In this document: positions 18,238 to 30,880 of the stretch, one piece after another | Numbering within the stretch: the first letter of the stretch is position 1 | Layout: each line of letters begins with the position of its first letter | From: Microbacterium sp. MYb54 | GTDB lineage: Bacteria; Actinomycetota; Actinomycetes; Actinomycetales; Microbacteriaceae | Length of the DNA stretch: 64,000 nucleotides | NCBI RefSeq assembly: GCF_002979515.1 | Contig: NZ_PCPA01000001.1 | Span: 496,001-560,000, forward strand | Reading direction: 5' to 3' | Translations under genes and position numbers: made by a program | The notes under the pieces: generated by a model | What the model saw: only the letters and a program-made list of their open reading frames with translations | The model's database searches: none | What the model was told of the DNA's origin: nothing

Positions 18238-20178
18238 TCAGCGCCGCTCGTGCAGCGGCAGATCGATGGTTCCGGTCTCGCCGGCGTGACGCGCCTTGGG
18301 AATGCGCGTTCCGAGCACCTGCGACACGATGTCCTGCGCGATCTTCGGCGCCGTGAGACCAGCATCGGCAAGAATCTGGTCGCGGGAGGCGTGGTCGATG
18401 AACTCGTCAGGTAGACCCAGCTCGTCGACGGCGGTATCGATGCCTGCCTCGCGAAGGACCTGGCGTACTCGGGTGCCGATGCCGCCCACGCGAATGCCGT
18501 CTTCGAGTGTGATCACGAGGCGATGATGGGCCGCCAGCTCGACGATCGAGGGCTGCACCGGGATCGCCCAGCGAGGATCGATGACGGTCGCGCCGATGCC
18601 CTGTGCCCGCAGGCGCTCGGCGACATCGAGTGCGAGCTCGGCGAACGGGCCGATGGCGACGATCAGCACGTCTTCCGACTCGCCGCGGGCGAGCAGGTCG
18701 ACCCCATCCTTCAGCCGCTCGATCGCTGGAAGGTCGGCGGCGACTTCCCCCTTCGGGAAGCGGATGACGGTCGGGGCATCGTCAACCTCGACAGCCTCAG
18801 CGAGGGCCTCCGCCAGTCGCGCGCCGTCACGAGGTGCGGCTATGCGGATATGCGGGACGATCTGCAGCATCGCAAGGTCCCACATCCCGTGGTGGCTGGG
18901 ACCGTCTGGACCGGTGACTCCCGCGCGATCGAGCACGAAGGTGACGCCGGCGCGGTGCAGCGCGACGTCCATCAGCACCTGATCGAAAGCACGCCCCATG
19001 AACGTGGCGTAGAGCGCGACAACGGGGTGCAGACCGCCATACGCGAGCCCGGCGGCAGAGGCCACCGCGTGCTGCTCGGCGATGCCCACGTCGTAGACCC
19101 GATCGGGGAAGCGCTCGGCGAACGGCGCGAGGCCGGTCGGTCGCAACATGGCAGCCGTCATCGCGATGACGTCGCTGCGCCGCTCCCCCACGGAGACCAG
19201 CGCCTCCGAGAACACATCCGTCCAGCCGCGCCCGCCGGACGACAACGTCTCACCGGTCGTGGGATCGATCTTTCCCACGGCGTGGAACTGATCGGCCTCA
19301 TCGTCGCGGGCCGGCTGATAGCCGCGGCCCTTCTCGGTGATCGTGTGGACGATCACCGGGGCGCCGTAGGACTTGGCGAGTTCCAGCGTCTCGAGGAGGG
19401 CGGGGAGGTCGTGTCCGTCGATGGGCCCGAGGTACTTGATGTCGAGGTTGGAGTACAGCGCCTCGTTGTTGGTGAATCGTGAGAGGAAACCGTGCGTGCC
19501 CCCGCGGACGCCACGGAACACGGCACGCCCGACGGGACCGAAGGCCCGGAACAGGCGGTCGGACTTGCGGTGGAGGTCTTTGTATGCGGCCGCGGTACGC
19601 ACGCGGTTGAGATACCGCGACATGCCTCCGATCGTCGGCGCATACGAGCGGCCGTTGTCGTTGACCACGATCACCAGGTTGCGATCGTTGTCGTCGGAGA
19701 TGTTGTTCAGGGCCTCCCACGTCATGCCGCCGGTCAGCGCACCGTCGCCGACGACCGCGACCACATGCCGATCGGCCCGGCCGGTAGCCGTCAGCGCCCG
19801 GGAGATGCCGTCCGCCCAGCTGAGAGAGCTGGAGGCATGCGACGATTCCACGACGTCGTGGGGGCTCTCTCCGCGCTGCGGGTAGCCCGCGAGGCCTCCC
19901 CGCACCCGCAACGCCGAGAAGTCCTGACGTCCGGTGAGGAGCTTGTGCACATAGGACTGATGCCCGGTGTCGAAGATGAAGGGATCGTCCGGGGATGAGA
20001 ACACCCGGTGCAGGGCGATCGTCAGCTCGACGACGCCCAGATTGGGGCCGAGGTGGCCACCCGTCCGCGAGACGTTCTCGACCAGGAATGCCCGGATCTC
20101 CGCAGCGAGTTCGGCCAGCTGGTCAGTCGAAAGCGCGTCCAGATCACGGGGTCCTGAGATGCTCGGAAGAATCGGCAT
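18238..20178 (-). CDS. dxs: 1-deoxy-D-xylulose-5-phosphate synthase
   Basis: 646 residues from an ATG at 20178. A GAGGAGG ribosome site sits 5 bp upstream and would be disrupted if the GTG at 20184 were used. It makes DXP from pyruvate and glyceraldehyde-3-phosphate, the first step of the MEP isoprenoid pathway. TPP-binding GDGALTGGMTWEALNNI, the DxxGHQ motif FDTGHQSYVHKLLTGR, and the transketolase C-terminal half (VYDVGIAEQHAVASAAG, DRAGVTGPDGPSHHG) are intact. It is monocistronic between the acnA terminator and the SPFH gene. Confidence 0.98.
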   Translation of the reverse strand: MPILPSISGPRDLDALSTDQLAELAAEIRAFLVENVSRTGGHLGPNLGVVELTIALHRVFSSPDDPFIFDTGHQSYVHKLLTGRQDFSALRVRGGLAGYPQRGESPHDVVESSHASSSLSWADGISRALTATGRADRHVVAVVGDGALTGGMTWEALNNISDDNDRNLVIVVNDNGRSYAPTIGGMSRYLNRVRTAAAYKDLHRKSDRLFRAFGPVGRAVFRGVRGGTHGFLSRFTNNEALYSNLDIKYLGPIDGHDLPALLETLELAKSYGAPVIVHTITEKGRGYQPARDDEADQFHAVGKIDPTTGETLSSGGRGWTDVFSEALVSVGERRSDVIAMTAAMLRPTGLAPFAERFPDRVYDVGIAEQHAVASAAGLAYGGLHPVVALYATFMGRAFDQVLMDVALHRAGVTFVLDRAGVTGPDGPSHHGMWDLAMLQIVPHIRIAAPRDGARLAEALAEAVEVDDAPTVIRFPKGEVAADLPAIERLKDGVDLLARGESEDVLIVAIGPFAELALDVAERLRAQGIGATVIDPRWAIPVQPSIVELAAHHRLVITLEDGIRVGGIGTRVRQVLREAGIDTAVDELGLPDEFIDHASRDQILADAGLTAPKIAQDIVSQVLGTRIPKARHAGETGTIDLPLHERR

Positions 20179-20289
20179 CTGCACCTCCTCACAGGCTCCG
20201 TCAGAAGCGCCCGACGACGGTGCGGGCGCGTGTCGATCCTACCCCGCCAGGCTCGGAGAGCACGGTGAAACAGCACCCCCTTGACACGA

Positions 20290-20325
20290 CGAAGGGGCTC
20301 CGATCCGAAGATCGGAGCCCCTTCG
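20290..20325. terminator. Intrinsic terminator after acnA
   Basis: A perfect 16-bp inverted repeat (20290-20305 and 20310-20325) with loop CGAA, directly downstream of the acnA stop on the minus strand and before the dxs leader. Confidence 0.85.
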
Positions 20326-20334
20326 TATGTGGGA

Positions 20335-23169
<2,835 letters not shown>

Positions 23170-23294
23170 GAATCCGTCTCCTTCTATTCGGATGGGAGCG
23201 ACAGGCGCCTCCATCTTGCTCGCCAGAGAGCCCCTGCGGCTAGCAAGGCGGACCTAACCAGTCTGCTCCGCGAAGCTCACGGGCGAAAGCCTGC

Positions 23295-23320
23295 GATTTA
23301 TCTTGATGTCAAGATAAATC
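23295..23320. promoter_or_regulatory. Perfect 26-bp palindrome upstream of acnA (MarR/TamR-type operator)
   Basis: Two perfect 12-bp arms, GATTTATCTTGA and TCAAGATAAATC, are separated by TG. It lies in the only gap between the DUF3159 stop codon and acnA, 126 bp upstream of the acnA start. The minus strand contains TTGACA in its centre, so a bound protein could cover a -35 element. The ATCTTGA/TCAAGAT half-site is of the type bound by MarR-family regulators. The S. coelicolor regulator TamR, which controls aconitase, is the precedent I recall. The AT-rich motif stands out from the GC-rich surroundings. Confidence 0.7.
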
Positions 23321-23322
23321 TA

Positions 23323-24057
23323 TCACGCCTCAGCGGCATCTTCGCGCGCAGGCGCGCGCGGATGGAGCGCGCGAACGACGAGCCAGGTCACGGCGATCAG
23401 CGGGGCGAACAGCGGCAGACCCATGATGAGCTTGAGCGTGCCGAGCGCCGTGACGTCGCCTGCGAGATAGAGCGGCAGCTGCACGGCCAGGCGAGTGAAG
23501 AACAGCGCGGCCCAGGCGATTCCGAGCCAGAAGTACGCACGACGCTTGCGGCGATCGTTGCGCCACGTCGTGCCCTCCCCCATCAGGAATCCCACCGCGA
23601 GACCGATCAGCGACCACCCGATCAGAGCCGATACCAAGATGACCGATCCGTAGACCGCGTTCGTGATGAGACCAGGGACGAAGTTGTCCGCACCGCGGCC
23701 GGTCCACAGCGCCAGTGCGGCTGCGGCGACGGCGGCGATGAGCCCGCCGAGGGCTGCCGATGGCGGCGACTTCTGCACGAGGCGCACGATCGTGAAGACG
23801 GCGGCGAGACCGACCGAGATGCCGAGTGAGAGGACAAGCGGTTCAGGGCGGATCGTGAAGATGATGACGAAAGCGAGGCTGGGCAGCACCGACTCGAGGA
23901 TGCCCCGCCACCCGCCCATGGCGGTCCACACCACCTTGTGGGTGGCCGAGCTCTCCGACGGGTCGAGCCCGGCACGACGCGCAACGCCGCCGAGGGCCTC
24001 GCCGAGGATCTCGGAGGTGCTCTTCTCGCGTTCTGCGTCGGGTTCCGGGGTGCTCAC
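23323..24057 (-). CDS. DUF3159 family membrane protein
   Basis: 244 residues from a GTG overlapping the DUF3710 stop by 4 bp. After a polar start, about six transmembrane segments are visible (SLAFVIIFTIRPEPLVLSL, LGGLIAAVAAAALALW, YGSVILVSALIGWSLIGLAVGFLMG, the DRRKRRAYFWLGIAWAALFF region, and a last one before ALHPRAP). The pattern matches DUF3159, a family of unknown function that in Actinobacteria follows dut and DUF3710. It is the last gene of the dut operon. Confidence 0.88.
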   Translation of the reverse strand: MSTPEPDAEREKSTSEILGEALGGVARRAGLDPSESSATHKVVWTAMGGWRGILESVLPSLAFVIIFTIRPEPLVLSLGISVGLAAVFTIVRLVQKSPPSAALGGLIAAVAAAALALWTGRGADNFVPGLITNAVYGSVILVSALIGWSLIGLAVGFLMGEGTTWRNDRRKRRAYFWLGIAWAALFFTRLAVQLPLYLAGDVTALGTLKLIMGLPLFAPLIAVTWLVVRALHPRAPAREDAAEA

Positions 24058-24641
24058 GCGGAACCAGGGGTCGCCGGCATCTTCAGCGGGATCAGATCGC
24101 GAGGAGGCATCGGCGTGCCGCCGCGGACGACCACGATCGAGCGGAAGAGGTCTTCGACCTTCTCGGCCGCTTCCAGATCGGAGGCGCCGGCTCCGCCGAT
24201 CACGCCGCGGAGGAACCAGCGCGGGCCGTCGATGCCGATGAAGCGTGCCAGCCGCAGACCGGATCCTTCTGCAGCTGTCGCGGGAACCTCGGCGAGGAGC
24301 TCCTTGCCCAGAGGGCCTTCCCTCTCTTCGACGCGGCCGCCCTGCGCCTTCACCTGGTCGCGAAGCTGCACGCGCGTCTCGTCCCACAGTCCACCGGTAC
24401 GGGGGGCCGCGAACGGCTGCACCTGGAGCGAGGAATCCGCGTAGTCGAGACCGACCGCGACGATGCGCTTCGACTGCTCCTCGACCTCGAGGCGCAGATT
24501 CAGTCCTTCGCGCGGAAGGATCTTGATGCCGCCGAGATCGATGTACGGGCGGACCGGGTTCGCCTCGGAGTCATCGAAAGGACCGTCGGTGGCACGGTTC
24601 AGCGGTGCCGACTTCGAAGGAGTCTCGTTGTTGTCAGTCAT
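24054..24641 (-). CDS. DUF3710 family protein
   Basis: 195 residues from an ATG at 24641 (a longer frame to 24710 lies within dut and is unlikely). Characteristic DUF3710 parts are the acidic start, PYIDLGGIKILPREGLNLRLEVEE and RFIGIDGPRWFLRGVIGGAGA. A soluble protein of unknown function, conserved between dut and DUF3159 in Actinobacteria. It overlaps dut by 8 bp and DUF3159 by 4 bp, so all three are translationally coupled. Confidence 0.9.
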   Translation of the reverse strand: MTDNNETPSKSAPLNRATDGPFDDSEANPVRPYIDLGGIKILPREGLNLRLEVEEQSKRIVAVGLDYADSSLQVQPFAAPRTGGLWDETRVQLRDQVKAQGGRVEEREGPLGKELLAEVPATAAEGSGLRLARFIGIDGPRWFLRGVIGGAGASDLEAAEKVEDLFRSIVVVRGGTPMPPRDLIPLKMPATPGSA

Positions 24642-25107
24642 TGGCCTGTCCTGCTTCGTTCTGAGGGGTCGCTGCCTGGTACCCGGTGGAACCGAATCCA
24701 CCGGCACCACGGACGCTGTCCGGCAGCTCGTCGACCGGGATGAACGTGGCGCGCGTGACCGGCATGATGATCAGCTGCGCGATACGATCGCCGACCGCCA
24801 CATCGTACGCGCTCTTGATATCGGTGTTGATCAGGCTCACCTTGATCTCTCCGCGATAGCCGGCGTCGACCGTACCCGGCGAGTTCACGATCGAGATCCC
24901 GTGCTTCGCCGCCAGCCCGCTGCGCGGAACCACGAATGCGGCGTATCCATCCGGCAGTGCGATGCTGACCCCTGTGGGCACGAGTGCGCGCTCCCCCGGC
25001 TCGAGGTGCACGGCTTCTGCCGCGATCAGATCGGCACCGGCATCACCCGGATGCGCATACCCGGGCACCACTGCGGCGATAATGGGGACATCAACGGAAT
25101 CGGTCAC
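24634..25107 (-). CDS. dut: dUTP diphosphatase
   Basis: 157 residues, GTG start. All five trimeric dUTPase motifs are present: DAGADL, VPRSGLA, VNSPGTVDAGYRGE, GDRIAQLI and RGAGGFGSTG. It hydrolyses dUTP to dUMP and pyrophosphate, keeping uracil out of DNA. The first gene of the dut-DUF3710-DUF3159 operon, divergent from the DUF3093 gene with a gap of about 12 bp, so its promoter must overlap that gene's start. Confidence 0.97.
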   Translation of the reverse strand: MTDSVDVPIIAAVVPGYAHPGDAGADLIAAEAVHLEPGERALVPTGVSIALPDGYAAFVVPRSGLAAKHGISIVNSPGTVDAGYRGEIKVSLINTDIKSAYDVAVGDRIAQLIIMPVTRATFIPVDELPDSVRGAGGFGSTGYQAATPQNEAGQAND

Positions 25108-25119
25108 CCAATGAGGCTA

Positions 25120-25584
25120 ATGCAGAACCCCACCACTGACACACGTCCCCGCTACCGCGAACGACTCGCTCCGAGCCTCTGGCTGCTCGTGACCGTCGCC
25201 GTGGCCGGCCCCATGGTGTCGCTCGTCTTCGTGCCGATCGGCTCGACCGTCGCGCTCGTCCTCGGCGCGGCAGTCTCCGCGCTCCTGGTGGCGGGCTTCA
25301 TAGCGGCCACGCCCGTCGTCTCGGTCGTCGGCACCGTGCTGCGCGCGGGCCGCGCGCATATCGACACGAAGCATCTCGGCGAGCCTGTGGCGCTGACCGG
25401 TGCAGAAGCCCGCGAGGCTCGTGGTCCCGGTCTCCCGGCGCGCGGATGGCATCTGATCCGCGGCGGCATCGATGGCATCGTGGTGATCCCGAACCTCGAT
25501 CAGGACGACCCGGTCGATGCGTGGACGATCTCCACCCGAACACCGGACCGCCTCGCCGCAGCGATCCGCGCCTCCCAGAACTGA
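25120..25584 (+). CDS. DUF3093 family membrane protein
   Basis: 154 residues from ATG 25120. ATG 25111 is an alternative, because GAGG lies only three bases before 25120. YRERLAPSLWLLVTVAVAGPM opens a two-helix membrane region (about residues 15-70), followed by a soluble part ending WTISTRTPDRLAAAIRAS. This matches DUF3093, an actinobacterial family of unknown function found next to dut. Convergent with the DUF4193 gene, with a shared terminator. Confidence 0.88.
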   Translation: MQNPTTDTRPRYRERLAPSLWLLVTVAVAGPMVSLVFVPIGSTVALVLGAAVSALLVAGFIAATPVVSVVGTVLRAGRAHIDTKHLGEPVALTGAEAREARGPGLPARGWHLIRGGIDGIVVIPNLDQDDPVDAWTISTRTPDRLAAAIRASQN

Positions 25585-25604
25585 GAAGCGCCCGTACACG
25601 ACAG

Positions 25605-25635
25605 CGCGCCCCTGACCGGAGTGGTCGGGGGCGCG
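25605..25635. terminator. Bidirectional terminator between DUF3093 and DUF4193
   Basis: 13-bp arms (25605-25617 and 25623-25635) with one G-T pair and a 5-base loop, very GC-rich, between two convergent genes. Confidence 0.7.
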
Positions 25636-25658
25636 TGATACGTCGCTCGGAGGACTGC

Positions 25659-25952
25659 TTACGCAGCGCACTCCTTGCAGATGGGCCCGGATGCGCCCTC
25701 GTGGTCGAGCTGTGAGCGGTGCTTCACGAGGAAGCAGCTCATGCACGTGAATTCGTCCTGCTGCGCTGGCAGCACGACGACGTCGAGCTCGAGGTCGGAA
25801 AGGTCGGCACCCGGAAGGTCGAAGCTCGACGGGTTGTCGGAGTCTTCGTCCCCGCTAGAGCCGGAGGATTTGTCCGGCACACGCTCCTTGAGGGCTTCGA
25901 TCGACTCGGAGTCGTCTTCGCTCTTTCGGGGGGCGTCGTAATCGGTTGCCAT
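25659..25952 (-). CDS. DUF4193 family small acidic protein
   Basis: 97 residues from an ATG at 25952 with GGAG nine bases upstream (MATDYDAPRK start, characteristic of the family). The middle is acidic and Ser-rich. The C-terminus has two CxxC-type pairs, FTCMSCFLVKH and GPICKECAA, likely to bind zinc. DUF4193 is found across Actinobacteria near dut and sepH, with unknown function. The zinc-ribbon layout resembles RNA-polymerase-associated small proteins, but nothing further is supported. Confidence 0.9.
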   Translation of the reverse strand: MATDYDAPRKSEDDSESIEALKERVPDKSSGSSGDEDSDNPSSFDLPGADLSDLELDVVVLPAQQDEFTCMSCFLVKHRSQLDHEGASGPICKECAA

Positions 25953-26148
25953 GCGGTAAATCTCCACTTTCATGGTGCGAGTGGGTGGTGCGCCGTCGGG
26001 TATCGGCGGCCATAGTTTGCACGACCGGACGCGATAACGCAAATGCTGTCCGTTCGACAGAGCAAACTCACGGCACGCCCAGGGTATTCCCGGCCCCGAC
26101 GCCCCATGCGTGACACCATGATCGGACACCCATCAGAGGGGCATTCGC

Positions 26149-27201
26149 ATGGAAAACGTCACCATCGTCGGCACAGAAGCAGGAGTCCTCGTACTCGCGA
26201 CCGAGTCGGGCGAGCGGTTCGCGCTGCCCATCGACGACATGCTGCAGCGCGAGATCCGTCGCGCGACCCGCCAGAGCGAGCCGACCGCGCAGAAACTCGC
26301 CGCGAGCCCGCGCGATATCCAGGCGCAGATCCGTGCCGGTCTCACCGCGCCCGAGGTTGCCGAGCTGCTCGGCATCAGCGTCGATGACGTCGCCCGTTTC
26401 GAGGGGCCTGTCCTCGCCGAGCGCGAGCACGTGATCGGGCAGGCGCTCGCGGTTCCCGTCCTCATCGGCAGCGAAGTCGAGCCTGACGCGCAGCCGACCT
26501 TCGGCGTCGCCGTCCGCGCGAAGCTCGCCGAGATCGAGGCCACGTCGGAGCGCTGGGCGAGCTGGAAGGAGGACTCCGGCTGGACCATCAAGCTCGAGTT
26601 CACTGCCAACGACGTCGAGCACGATGCCCGCTGGAGTTTCGATCCTCGCCGCAGCGCTCTGTCGCCGCTCAACGCCGACGCCACGCAACTGTCTCGGCAG
26701 GGTTCCCTGCCTGAAGGCCTCATCCCCCGCCTGCGCGCAGTGGATGCCGACCGGATCACCTCTCCGTACAAGGACGAGAGTCGCTTCGACTCCGGTGCTT
26801 TCGGCCCGCGCCTGCTGCCTGCGCCGGACGCGGAGATCGAAGATCCATCCCTCCCCGAGCGCTCCGACGCTGCCGCGCAGGATGCAGCGATCAAGCGCGC
26901 ACCCGCCGCACAGACGACGAGCCCGGAGACGGCCGATCTGCTCGAGGCGCTCCGTCGTCGTCGTGGCCAGCGAGAGACCGCGCCGCTGCTCGATGACACC
27001 GAAGACTCTGAGCGCTCCGACCCGAGCCCGATCTCGCTCTTCGAGGCTTTCGACCAGCCTGCCGACGAGCCGGAACCGCCGACGCCCGCTCCTCAGGCGA
27101 CCAACGCTTCAGATTCGGGTGACACCAACGGTCGCCGGCGCCGCCGCAACGCGATGCCCTCGTGGGATGAGATCGTCTTCGGTGCCCGCACCGACGAGTG
27201 A
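26149..27201 (+). CDS. sepH: Septation protein SepH (DUF3071)
   Basis: 350 residues. The conserved N-terminal DUF3071 domain (about residues 1-170) contains a helix-turn-helix-like stretch, DIQAQIRAGLTAPEVAELLGISVDDVARFEGPV in outline. A disordered Pro/Ser/Glu linker leads to the conserved basic C-terminal tail GRRRRRNAMPSWDEIVFGAR. Known SepH proteins stimulate FtsZ assembly at the division site in Actinobacteria. The ribosome site is AGAGGGG nine bases before the ATG. Confidence 0.93.
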   Translation: MENVTIVGTEAGVLVLATESGERFALPIDDMLQREIRRATRQSEPTAQKLAASPRDIQAQIRAGLTAPEVAELLGISVDDVARFEGPVLAEREHVIGQALAVPVLIGSEVEPDAQPTFGVAVRAKLAEIEATSERWASWKEDSGWTIKLEFTANDVEHDARWSFDPRRSALSPLNADATQLSRQGSLPEGLIPRLRAVDADRITSPYKDESRFDSGAFGPRLLPAPDAEIEDPSLPERSDAAAQDAAIKRAPAAQTTSPETADLLEALRRRRGQRETAPLLDDTEDSERSDPSPISLFEAFDQPADEPEPPTPAPQATNASDSGDTNGRRRRRNAMPSWDEIVFGARTDE

Positions 27202-27230
27202 CTCGCGGGTGACCGTGTCGGCTCGGCGAT

Positions 27231-28352
27231 TCAGCGAGCGAACGCGCCGAGCCGGATCAGCGGAACCTGTCGCTCCTCAGGTGTGAAAGCACCGTGCTGG
27301 CCGACCATGCCGCGCCCGCGCTGATCTGCCGCCGTCCCGTCGTAGACAGCCCAGGTGCCACGGGCGATCACGAGAACGTCGCCGATCCGCGATGATGCCG
27401 CGGCGGTGACCGTCGGACCGAAAAGCCCGCCGCGCACGGCTTCGTCGCGGGTGACGACGTCGGCAACACCCTCCAGGTCTCTCCGCAACCTTGCCGTGAC
27501 GGCGGCCGTATCCGCATCGGGTTCGAGGTACGCGTGCAGCATCCGGGGCTCTCCACCGACATGGCGGATGCCTTCGAGATGCTCCTCCTCCAAGACGACC
27601 TGCCGATTCGGCGCCACATCGACCATGCCGTGATCCGACGTGACGAGCACGCCGACCCCGGGCGGCACCCGCATCGACAACGCGGCGTCGACATCCTCAA
27701 GTGCCGCGACCCACTCGCGAGAGGCGATGCCGTGCTTATGGCCGGCCTTGTCGACTTCGGGGAGATAGCAGTAGACGAGCGAACCAGGATGAGCGTGGGC
27801 GAGCTCGTAGGCGGCTTCGATGCGTGAACCCGCCGTCGTGGCCGCGACGAACTCCGCTCCGCGGAGCGTTGCCTTGGTGAACCCGCTGTGCGCGTATCCG
27901 GCGAAGCCGACCGCGAAACTCGCATGACCGCTGTGGCCAGCCCGCTCGAAGATGGTCGGTGCCGACTGCCACGTGAGCGGATCGATCCCGTCGGTCTCCC
28001 AGCCGCTGAGCTGGTTGACGAGGAGGTCCCGGCTCGCATCGAGCACCCGATAGCCGACGAGACCATGCTCGCCCGGCCACACTCCGGTGACGATGCTCGT
28101 GAGCGCCGCCGCCGTGGTCGAAGGGAACACCGACTGGGCGACATCCTTCTTCGTCATCCCGACGGTGAGGGCACGTGCGTGCCCTGTGTGCCCGCGGAGA
28201 CTGATCGCACCGAGGCCGTCGATCACGACGAGGACGACGGACTCCGCGCGAGGGAGCACCGGGGATTCGCCGCGGAGCACGGCGAACAGGTCGTCCGCCA
28301 CCCCGACGACGCTCCGGGCGCTCGGCGACGCGGACGGTAACATGAGGGACAT
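27231..28352 (-). CDS. Alkaline-phosphatase-superfamily phosphodiesterase/pyrophosphatase
   Basis: 373 residues. VVLVVIDGLGAISL (metal-binding Asp), FPSTTAAALTSIVTGVWPGEHG (nucleophile Thr/Ser of the NPP type), PEVDKAGHKHG and TSDHGMVDV give the metal ligands expected of nucleotide pyrophosphatase/phosphodiesterase-like enzymes. There is no obvious signal peptide, so it is probably cytoplasmic. Its substrate is unknown. It is convergent with sepH and divergent from parC with a 44-bp gap. In actinobacterial genomes this gene is often found beside sepH and the topoisomerase genes. Confidence 0.88.
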   Translation of the reverse strand: MSLMLPSASPSARSVVGVADDLFAVLRGESPVLPRAESVVLVVIDGLGAISLRGHTGHARALTVGMTKKDVAQSVFPSTTAAALTSIVTGVWPGEHGLVGYRVLDASRDLLVNQLSGWETDGIDPLTWQSAPTIFERAGHSGHASFAVGFAGYAHSGFTKATLRGAEFVAATTAGSRIEAAYELAHAHPGSLVYCYLPEVDKAGHKHGIASREWVAALEDVDAALSMRVPPGVGVLVTSDHGMVDVAPNRQVVLEEEHLEGIRHVGGEPRMLHAYLEPDADTAAVTARLRRDLEGVADVVTRDEAVRGGLFGPTVTAAASSRIGDVLVIARGTWAVYDGTAADQRGRGMVGQHGAFTPEERQVPLIRLGAFAR

Positions 28353-28396
28353 CCGAGCCAGTCTGACACAGGCTCCCGTACGCCCTCAGGAAGTCC

Positions 28397-30838
28397 ATGC
28401 CGAAAACCCCGCCGCCCGAGCCTGTCGAGGAGCGCATCCAGGACATCGATCTCTCCACAGAGATGCAGGGCTCGTTCCTCGAGTACGCGTATTCGGTGAT
28501 CTACTCGCGCGCTCTGCCCGACGCCCGCGACGGCCTGAAGCCCGTACAGCGTCGCATCCTTTACCAGATGGCAGAGATGGGCCTGCGCCCCGATCGCGGT
28601 CACGTCAAGAGCGCGCGCGTCGTCGGCGAGGTGATGGGTAAACTCCACCCCCACGGCGACTCCGCGATCTACGACGCCCTCGTCCGCCTGGCGCAGGAAT
28701 GGGCTCTTCGCGTGCCCCTCGTCGACGGACACGGAAACTTCGGATCCCTCGACGACGGTCCAGCCGCTGCCAGGTACACCGAAGCTCGACTCGCCGCCGC
28801 GGCACTCGCGCTCACCGAGAACCTCGATGAGGACGTCGTCGACTTCATCCCGAACTACGACGGTCAGTTCCAGCAGCCGGCCGTGCTGCCCGCCGCATTT
28901 CCGAACCTTCTCGTCAACGGCGCGAGCGGGATCGCGGTCGGCATGGCGACCAACATGGCGCCACACAACCTCATCGAGGTCGTGGCCGCGGCCATTCACC
29001 TCCTCGAGAACCCGGATGCCACGACCGAGGACCTGATGGAGTTCGTGCCGGGACCGGACTTCCCCTCCGGCGGCATCCTGATGGGCCTCGACGGCGTCAA
29101 AGACGCCTACACCAACGGGCGCGGTGCCCTCAAGGTCCGCGGGAAGACGTCGATCGAGCCCCTCGGCCCTCGACGCACCGGCATCATCGTGTCGGAGCTG
29201 CCGTACATGGTCGGCCCCGAACGCCTGCTCGAGAAGATCCGTGATGCTGTGCAGTCGAAGAAGCTGCAGGGCATCAGCGACGTCACCGACCTCACCGACC
29301 GCAACCACGGTCTTCGCGTCGCGATCGGCATCAAGACCGGGTTCGACCCGAACGCGGTCCTCGATCAGCTCTATCGACTGACTCCGCTGGAAGACTCCTT
29401 CAGCATCAACAACGTGGCCCTGGTCGAAGGGCAGCCGCGCACGCTCGGGCTCAAGGAGATGCTGAGCGTCTACGTCGGCCACCGTCTCGAGGTCATCACG
29501 CGTCGCAGCCGATACCGGCTGAAGCGCCGCGAAGAGCGCCTGCACCTCGTCGAGGGCCTGCTCATCGCGATCCTCGACATCGACGAGGTCATCCAGGTCA
29601 TCCGCTCCTCGGACGACTCCGAGCAGGCCCGTTCGCGCCTGCGTTCCGTCTTCGACCTGAGCGAGCTGCAGGCGGAGTACATCCTGGAACTGCGACTGCG
29701 CCGCCTGACCAAGTTCTCCCGTATCGAGCTCGAGACCGAGCGCGATGCCTTGCTGGCGGAGATCGCGGCCCTCCGAGAGCTCCTGGGCAGCCCCGTGCTG
29801 CTCCGCGCCGAGGTCGCCAAGGAACTGGATGCCGCTGCAGACGCTTATGGCACCCCTCGGCGCACGCTGCTGATGAACGCTGCGCCGCCCAAGCCGCGCG
29901 CCACGAAGGGCGCGGTCGATCTGCAGATCGCGGACGCACCTACGGTGCTCTTGCTCTCGACCACAGGACGCACGGTCCGCGTCGATCTCGGCGAGGGCCA
30001 GGAGCTCACTGTCCCCGCGCGCCGCAGCAAGCACGACGCGATCCTGACCACGGTGGAGACCACCGTCCGCGCCGAGCTCGGCGCGCTCACCAGCCTCGGA
30101 CGCGTCGTGCGCTTCTCCCCCGTCGACCTTCCCTCCGTGCCGGCCACGTCGGTGCAGCTCGCAGCGGGGACACCCCTGCGTGACTACCTCGGCATCACGA
30201 CCAAGGGTGAGCGGATCGTCGGGTTCGTGCGCTTCGACAGCGAGACGCCGATCGCGCTCGGCACCGCGCAGGGCACGGTGAAGCGCATCGTCCCCTCGAC
30301 TCTCCCCGTGCGTCCTGACCTCGAGGTCATCGGCATGAAGCCCGGCGACACCGTCGTCGGCGCGGCTGAGGCGCCGGACGACGCCGAACTCGTATTCGTC
30401 ACGACCGACGCCCAGCTGCTGCACTTCGCGGCATCGTCAGTGCGTCCGCAAGGCGCACCTGCAGGAGGCATGGCGGGCGTCAAGCTCGGATCCGGTGCAT
30501 CGGTGCTCTTCTTCGGCGTGGTCGATCCGACGGCGGAGGCCGTCGTTGCGACCGTATCCGGCGGCGAGAGCATCCTGCCCGGCACTGATCCGGGACGTGC
30601 GAAGGTGTCGTCTTTCGCCGAATACCCCGCCAAGGGCCGGGCCACGGGCGGCGTGCGCGCGCATTCGTTCCTGAAGGGCGAGGACCGGCTCACCGTCGCA
30701 TGGGTGGGTCCGAATCCGCCGCAGGCCGTCGACCCGACCGGAGCCGTGCGCAAGCTGCCAGAGGCAGGAGCACGACGTGACGCATCCGGTCAGCCCATCG
30801 ACGGTGTGATCGGCAGCATCGGGCGAACTCTCGTCTGA
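28397..30838 (+). CDS. parC: DNA topoisomerase IV subunit A
   Basis: 813 residues. The catalytic tyrosine is Y127 in [10 protein letters not shown]. The quinolone-determining region [12 protein letters not shown] keeps S89 and D93, i.e. the sensitive-type residues. The C-terminal beta-propeller (from about residue 500) has no GyrA-box, which favours ParC over GyrA, and the partner parE converges on it. It breaks and reseals both strands to decatenate chromosomes. Ribosome site AGGAAG. Confidence 0.93.
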   Translation: MPKTPPPEPVEERIQDIDLSTEMQGSFLEYAYSVIYSRALPDARDGLKPVQRRILYQMAEMGLRPDRGHVKSARVVGEVMGKLHPHGDSAIYDALVRLAQEWALRVPLVDGHGNFGSLDDGPAAARYTEARLAAAALALTENLDEDVVDFIPNYDGQFQQPAVLPAAFPNLLVNGASGIAVGMATNMAPHNLIEVVAAAIHLLENPDATTEDLMEFVPGPDFPSGGILMGLDGVKDAYTNGRGALKVRGKTSIEPLGPRRTGIIVSELPYMVGPERLLEKIRDAVQSKKLQGISDVTDLTDRNHGLRVAIGIKTGFDPNAVLDQLYRLTPLEDSFSINNVALVEGQPRTLGLKEMLSVYVGHRLEVITRRSRYRLKRREERLHLVEGLLIAILDIDEVIQVIRSSDDSEQARSRLRSVFDLSELQAEYILELRLRRLTKFSRIELETERDALLAEIAALRELLGSPVLLRAEVAKELDAAADAYGTPRRTLLMNAAPPKPRATKGAVDLQIADAPTVLLLSTTGRTVRVDLGEGQELTVPARRSKHDAILTTVETTVRAELGALTSLGRVVRFSPVDLPSVPATSVQLAAGTPLRDYLGITTKGERIVGFVRFDSETPIALGTAQGTVKRIVPSTLPVRPDLEVIGMKPGDTVVGAAEAPDDAELVFVTTDAQLLHFAASSVRPQGAPAGGMAGVKLGSGASVLFFGVVDPTAEAVVATVSGGESILPGTDPGRAKVSSFAEYPAKGRATGGVRAHSFLKGEDRLTVAWVGPNPPQAVDPTGAVRKLPEAGARRDASGQPIDGVIGSIGRTLV

Positions 30839-30839
30839 G

Positions 30840-30878
30840 CGAACCGGAGGCCGCGGATCATCGTCGGCCTCCGGTTCG
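30840..30878. terminator. Bidirectional terminator between parC and parE
   Basis: Perfect 14-bp arms (30840-30853 and 30865-30878) with an 11-base loop, filling the gap between the two convergent topoisomerase genes. Confidence 0.75.
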
Positions 30879-30880
30879 GC

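Noticed and set aside
28223-30424. A long open frame opposite parC
   Set aside because: Same pattern of biased composition opposite a complete parC. A shadow.
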